Shown here one piece after another: positions 5,333 through 6,818 of a stretch of DNA of 6,818 bases; positions within the stretch are counted from its first letter, which is position 1; the number at the start of each line of letters is the position of its first letter. The DNA is taken from NCBI GenBank assembly GCA_016207625.1, contig JACQPF010000069.1, positions 1-6,818 of the forward strand, in the 5' to 3' direction. Origin of the DNA: Elusimicrobiota bacterium (lineage in GTDB: Bacteria; Elusimicrobiota; Elusimicrobia; FEN-1173). The notes under the pieces were generated by a model. The model ran no database searches, was not told where the DNA came from, and saw only the letters and a program-made list of their open reading frames with translations. The position numbers and the translations under genes were made by a program.

Positions 5333-6818
5333 CGGCAGAACCAAAAAAAGCGTGAACCTTTCCAAGGGGCTTCTCGAAATCGTGAAGGGAAGCGCGCCCC
5401 ACACCGACGCGTAAAAACCGGCCGAGCCGTCGTTGTCCATCACCCTCAGGGGGAACCTGCTGGAGTAGTCATTAACGGAGAGGACGGCCAGACGGCCCGG
5501 CTCCGGGCGGAACCACCAGGGCGGCATGACGACGTGCCGCCGCAGGATCAAGTCCCCGGGCGCAAAAGTCGTGCCAGGAAAAGCCGTGAGCCAACCCTTT
5601 TCTTTCAGGTAATTCCCCGTGAACGTATCCCCTAAATAATAGCAACGCCTCGATGGCATGGGACTGCCCTTCAGTGATAAAGCATTCACATCGGCCACGA
5701 TGCGACGGTTTGTTTCGGCTTGGGCGTAATCGGCCCAGGCCAGGCCGAGACTGAGAAGGAAAAAGGCCGCCCCCAGTCCTGTTTGCAGGCGGTTCAGTCG
5801 GGACGGCGCATGGCGGCAGGATTGCTGAAGGGCGCGGTAGGCCAGGAACATCACCGGCGGAAGCAGGGTCAAATAATAGCGCGCCCCCACCCAACCCATG
5901 ACGAAAACCATCTGAAGCGTCCCCATTACCAGCCACGCCGCCAGGAACTTATCCGACGCGACCGGGGAATTTTTCAAGACGCGCGAGAGGCGCGTGAAAA
6001 ACAGAAGGCTGCTCACCGCCAGCAGGGAAAAGAGCAGCGCTTGAAACACCGGGTAACCGCCATAGGGGCCGGCCAAGAAAAAGGCCAGGCCCGCCGCGCC
6101 GGCCATGCCGAACAGCGCGGGACGCTCTCCCCGGAGGACCCCGCCCCAGGAGATCAGGGGCGCGAGCGTGACGCCGGAAAAGAACGTCAGGAACACCAGC
6201 ACGCGGGGCGCGCTCAAGGTTTGCATCACCCTTTTGGATGAAGCCGTCAAATGGGGCGCGCCGTAGGTGGCCACGTTCCACAGGCTCCAAAGACCCAACA
6301 TGCCCAGCGGGATGAGCAAGAACAGGAGCGGAAAAGGGGATGCCATTCGCGGCACGGTTCCTTTTCGCGCTTCCAGGGACCACCAGAAGAGCGCGAGGAG
6401 GACCACGAACCCGCCAGTGTATTTCGTGAGGATGCTCAAGCCCATGAACAGGCCGGCGGCCGCGAGGAGGAGCGACGAGTTCCGGTCGAGCCCATCCATC
6501 CAGAACCAAAGAGCCCCGAGGAAAAAGAGCAGCATGGTGGGGTCGATCAGCAGGGAATAGGAGGAAAGCCAAAAGGCGGGGGTGAGGACGGACAGGACCG
6601 TGGCGGGGCCGGGCGGCACCAGGAACCTTTGCGCCAAGAGAAAGAGGAAGACCGCGCATAACCCCGCGACGAAGAGGCTCCCCAGGCGCGCCGCCCAAAG
6701 CCGTCCGCCTCCCAGCTTCAGGAAGAGCGCCATCCCGTAATGATGGAGGGGCGGATTCACCATGCGGGGGAGATGGCCCCGCTCCCAGCCGGCGTTGTCC
6801 ACGCCGTCGTCGTCGGCC
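5291..6818 (-). CDS. GT-C membrane glycosyltransferase, paralogue of the facing gene (5' end outside the window)
   Basis: The frame is open to the right edge. A GTG at 6802-6800 could be mistaken for a start, but in-frame codons before it (reading ADDDG) and the paralogue comparison show that roughly 50 N-terminal residues are missing. Counting from that GTG, 503 residues are visible with about 11-12 hydrophobic spans. Matches to the paralogue are colinear: GWERG...NPPLHHY (5-22), FWLSSYSLLID (78-88), ILTKYTG (124-130), YGAPHL (180-185), GWVGARYY (303-310) and AGFYASVWGALPF (461-473). The offset to the other protein stays at 51 residues through the first third, so the fold is the same. It is predicted to be an inner-membrane transferase using a polyprenyl-phosphate sugar; the substrate is unknown, and the catalytic acidic pair of the first loop probably lies outside the window. 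The C-terminal 13 residues are overprinted on the end of the convergent gene. A run of seven T bases lies at 5349-5343. Confidence 0.85.
   Translation of the reverse strand, partial: ADDDGVDNAGWERGHLPRMVNPPLHHYGMALFLKLGGGRLWAARLGSLFVAGLCAVFLFLLAQRFLVPPGPATVLSVLTPAFWLSSYSLLIDPTMLLFFLGALWFWMDGLDRNSSLLLAAAGLFMGLSILTKYTGGFVVLLALFWWSLEARKGTVPRMASPFPLLFLLIPLGMLGLWSLWNVATYGAPHLTASSKRVMQTLSAPRVLVFLTFFSGVTLAPLISWGGVLRGERPALFGMAGAAGLAFFLAGPYGGYPVFQALLFSLLAVSSLLFFTRLSRVLKNSPVASDKFLAAWLVMGTLQMVFVMGWVGARYYLTLLPPVMFLAYRALQQSCRHAPSRLNRLQTGLGAAFFLLSLGLAWADYAQAETNRRIVADVNALSLKGSPMPSRRCYYLGDTFTGNYLKEKGWLTAFPGTTFAPGDLILRRHVVMPPWWFRPEPGRLAVLSVNDYSSRFPLRVMDNDGSAGFYASVWGALPFTISRSPLERFTLFLVLPSADDDQIKNLERS

Noticed and set aside
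5320..5334. Hairpin CGTCA-TCGGC-TGACG over the stop of the first glycosyltransferase as a terminator
   Set aside because: The stem has only 5 bp, and neither strand has a T tract directly after it. The A run downstream on the plus strand is in the wrong orientation for a plus-strand terminator.
6800..6802. GTG as the start of the second glycosyltransferase
   Set aside because: The frame stays open to the window edge, and the paralogue has about 51 more residues, including the first membrane span and an acidic pair. The true start must lie outside the window.
1..6818. tRNA, rRNA, CRISPR, insertion sequence or phage genes
   Set aside because: No repeat-spacer pattern, transposase-like protein, terminal inverted repeats or structural RNA motif was found; coding genes account for nearly all of the sequence.

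Overview
The window is G+C-rich bacterial DNA, close to fully coding, with four complete or nearly complete genes plus one fragment at each edge. A textbook RecN, a bacterial-type NAD kinase and a response regulator with an HD-GYP output domain identify a bacterium. No rRNA, tRNA, mobile element or CRISPR array is visible. The phylum cannot be fixed from the sequence. The mix of a ferredoxin-type 2-oxoacid oxidoreductase, c-di-GMP signalling and GT-C glycosyltransferases fits an anaerobic or facultative Gram-negative lineage, but that is a guess.

Left part (1-2647, minus strand): an apparent operon nadK - recN - 2-oxoacid:acceptor oxidoreductase alpha subunit (cut off by the left edge). Both junctions have exactly 9 untranslated bases. 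A near-consensus extended -10 promoter lies so close to the nadK start that the mRNA should be almost leaderless. nadK makes NADP+, RecN acts in double-strand break repair, and the third gene would oxidise 2-oxoacids to acyl-CoA with ferredoxin as acceptor. nadK-recN adjacency occurs in many bacteria; the third partner is less usual.

Middle (2681-3754): a minus-strand response regulator (REC + HD-GYP, predicted c-di-GMP phosphodiesterase) with an intact phospho-acceptor and a full set of metal ligands. A 99-bp divergent spacer with candidate promoters for both directions separates it from the right-hand block.

Right part (3755-6818): two membrane glycosyltransferases of the GT-C/PMT_2 (ArnT-like) type face each other. 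They are clearly paralogous from their first luminal loop to their C-termini. Their 3' ends overlap by 42 bp in exact antisense codon register. The second one runs off the right edge. They probably transfer sugars from polyprenyl-phosphate donors to an envelope acceptor.

I found no clear undescribed system. The points most worth checking are the convergent, overlapping paralogue pair and the two promoters that predict leaderless or near-leaderless mRNAs for nadK and the HD-GYP gene. No stretch over 300 bases lacks a gene.
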